Assembly: GCA_009760885.1 (NCBI GenBank)
Contig: CM019721.1
Location: 23,785,974 to 23,849,973 of the forward strand
Direction of reading: 5' to 3'
DNA length: 64,000 nucleotides
DNA from: Achatina immaculata
Taxonomy: Eukaryota; Mollusca; Gastropoda; Stylommatophora; Achatinidae
Shown here: positions 62,001 through 64,000 of the stretch, piece after piece
Layout of the letters: each line of letters begins with the position of its first letter
How positions within the stretch are numbered: the stretch's first letter is position 1
Program-made: the position numbers and the translations under genes
The notes under the pieces: model-generated
The model's input: only the letters and a program-made list of their open reading frames with translations
Database searches by the model: none
Told to the model about the DNA's origin: nothing

Positions 62001-63470
62001 TCTGTGCAAAACTAATGAAAACTTCGTGGAGCAACAGAAGACTGGCAACTGCAGACAAAGGTTGTGATTTATTTCATCATTGTATGATGGTGCCCATTGA
62101 GGAAATGTATAATGTGTTTTCAAGGCGGAATTATAACATTATTCATAAAGATTTTCTCGTGTACCCAAGGTGGATGTGCTGTTTGTAATGAATGAAATAA
62201 TTATACTTGGTTTACTTTACTTTTCATCCTTGACTGATGTAACTTTGACATGTTTCACACTTTCTGTTAATTCAGTTTGTCACTTCGTGATATTCAAGAC
62301 AACTGGCAAGATCCATCATGCTTAGTTTGTAAATCATAAACATTTATTTAACTCTCCAACAAACAAACAACTCAGACAGCAGATATTTGAGTTACTTGTA
62401 AAGAACGATTGCAAGTCAATGTAGTAACACAACGATCTGAACTTAGCGTCACAATCTCAAGTTTACGATGTGGCTAAGAGGACCTTTCTAAACACAATTT
62501 CAAAATTGAAAAAAAAAAAAATTATGTTCCTAACTCTCTTCCTACCACCTCTTCTAATAGCAACTCTTCTCCTAGCAACCCTTCTCATTGCAACTATTCT
62601 CCTAGCAATTTTCTCTCTTGTTGTCTTTCTAACAACTGCGACTGACCAATGTTTCCAACTCTTGTCTGTTCTAACTCTTCAGATTTACTTCACGAAATGT
62701 CCATCTTTCGTACTAGGAGACTTTTTGATAAAGTTTATATTTTTCACCTAATTTTCGTGGCTTTATCTGTTGTGTTGTTTTTATATGTGATCCTTGAAAA
62801 AGGCTTTTGCCAGATTATTGTGTTACTTATGTTCTTCATCTGTATGTGCTCATTTCGTTTTCTGCCATTCTTATTTCTGCCCACTTTTCTCACACTTTCC
62901 ATGTTTTTGTAAAATTCAACTTAAATCTTAATTACTCTTGCCAACATACTCCAGGAATGAAAAGAGTTAAATAATTTTCATTGTCCCTGCTATCTCTAAA
63001 CAATGCAACATCAAGTAGCAAAACAAAATAACCAGCTCAGCTCTGAGGATCTCCAGCGCGTTAATGCTCGCAGCACGCAACAGACGTGAACACCCCTTCA
63101 GTTTGACTGACAAGGACCGCATTTTGGGCGGAGTCTGCCAAGAAACTATCAAATAGTGAACGTTGATTGGTTCGTTTCTGTGTAGTACAGGGGAAGAAAA
63201 TGATGTATCGAAAATACGAAAAGCACAATCTTCTGTTTGTCATTTGCAAAGCCATCTAGATTTAGGTCAAAAGCTTCTACCCGCCCCAACAACTTAAATT
63301 CCTTGACCTTCAGAATTGCGACAAGATAACCGAAAGAAAAGAAAGTTAATCTGCGAGATTTAGGCAACATTCAAAGTAGTAAAAAAAATTCTGAAACTAG
63401 AAGAGCCTGTTTTTACTGCTGGGCTGGGAACATAATTATGAATAGTTACGGTAATAGCTCCAACACATTT
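62001..63470. other. Block Y continuation, third copy, no gene seen
   Basis: Homologous to 20,051-21,200 and 21,668-22,990, with an extra 110-bp segment at about 62,222-62,330 (TTTTCATCCTTGACTGATG...). Homology ends near TAATAGC, exactly where the SINE-like head begins in the other copy, so the SINE is absent here. Confidence 0.6.
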
Positions 63471-64000
63471 TCGTAGGGACGTGTAAGTTGAAGTAACATT
63501 TTACATACAATCTCGTTTTTTACCCTGGAACTTCCATAGTTATCCTGCCACAAGAGAAGGTCTGGATGAAAAGGCAAAAGATGGGAGAAGTGGAGTGGTG
63601 AGGAGAGTGTAGCTTAAGAAGTCGATTGTAAACTTTTGATAAAAGTCCTGAAGTAACTGCAGCACTCACAAGTTAAAATCGGAATATTAAACATTTTAGA
63701 CACATTTATTTTTTAAAAAAAGACAGATCACGAACAATTCACACATTTCTAAATCACATTTGTCAGATTTTTAAAGATCTCCGCGTGGGGTTTAACTGTT
63801 TACGAAGACACTGACTCACCCACTGGCGAGTGTTGGTTTTCGCCGAGTGATGACCATTTTTTTCAAAACCAACAATCATAACCAGCTCTTGTTTGGCCAG
63901 GTGAGTAAAATGTCATTTAGCTCTTTAATATTTTATTTTGTTTTCTTTGTATATTATTGTATTATTATATTATATTAATTTTAAATGTATTGTTCAGGTT
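63471..64000. other. Terminal stretch, no gene seen
   Basis: AT-rich. No repeat, domain or LINE tail recognised up to the window end. Confidence 0.45.

Overview
The window is intergenic or heterochromatin-like DNA from a metazoan, most likely a marine invertebrate. A mollusc is my best guess, but nothing here fixes the phylum. I see no convincing host gene, no rRNA, no functional tRNA and no CRISPR. Almost everything is (a) remnants of retrotransposons and DNA transposons or (b) long minisatellite arrays. A run of 100 N (42,343-42,442) marks a scaffolding gap, so this is an assembled draft sequence.

Layout. 1-780: GC-richer repeat units with pairing-competent hairpins. 926-3,556: a 29-bp satellite with a 753-bp higher-order period. 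3,753-7,538: an RNase H-bearing LINE end plus RTE-type LINE fragments, tandemly duplicated (1.8 kb unit). 7,556-8,218: a 41-bp array. 8,886-10,478: an RTE-type LINE (family C here) carrying an antisense insertion of its own 3' end. 10,466-16,162: a compound LINE block that forms an inverted duplication, with a younger LINE (family B) inserted in one arm. 15,721-22,816: two more tandem duplications with 36-bp arrays. 22,990-23,087: a tRNA-derived SINE-like head. 23,093-33,800: 21-bp and 35-bp arrays shuffled together, including a unit present three times. 33,573-36,368: a duplicated 44-bp array plus LINE family E. 37,640-42,342: two Penelope-like GIY-YIG remnants flanking a restriction-like-endonuclease LINE. 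43,040-47,460: further LINE fragments with a nested Tc1-like element. 47,780-49,600: a third copy of the LINE endonuclease block. 50,535-51,172: a second Tc1-like remnant. 51,362-58,384: a complete Ty3/Gypsy-type LTR retrotransposon on the minus strand. 58,385-63,470: the continuation of the locus interrupted by that element, then a single-copy version of the 16-23 kb block.

How it fits together. Relative ages can be read from nested insertions with target-site duplications (5 bp for the LTR element, 11-12 bp for two LINE insertions, TA for Tc1) and from paralogous empty sites inside the same window. The microsatellites next to LINE ends are the LINEs' own 3' tails. Five separate tandem duplications of 1.4-1.8 kb have short-homology junctions. 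They are either a local mutational habit or an assembly artefact.

The most unusual object is the LTR retrotransposon. It has LTRs, a candidate primer-binding site, gag, protease, reverse transcriptase and RNase H, but no integrase. In the integrase position it has a separate reading frame with a basic patch and a C-terminal segment resembling the DEK C-terminal DNA-binding domain.
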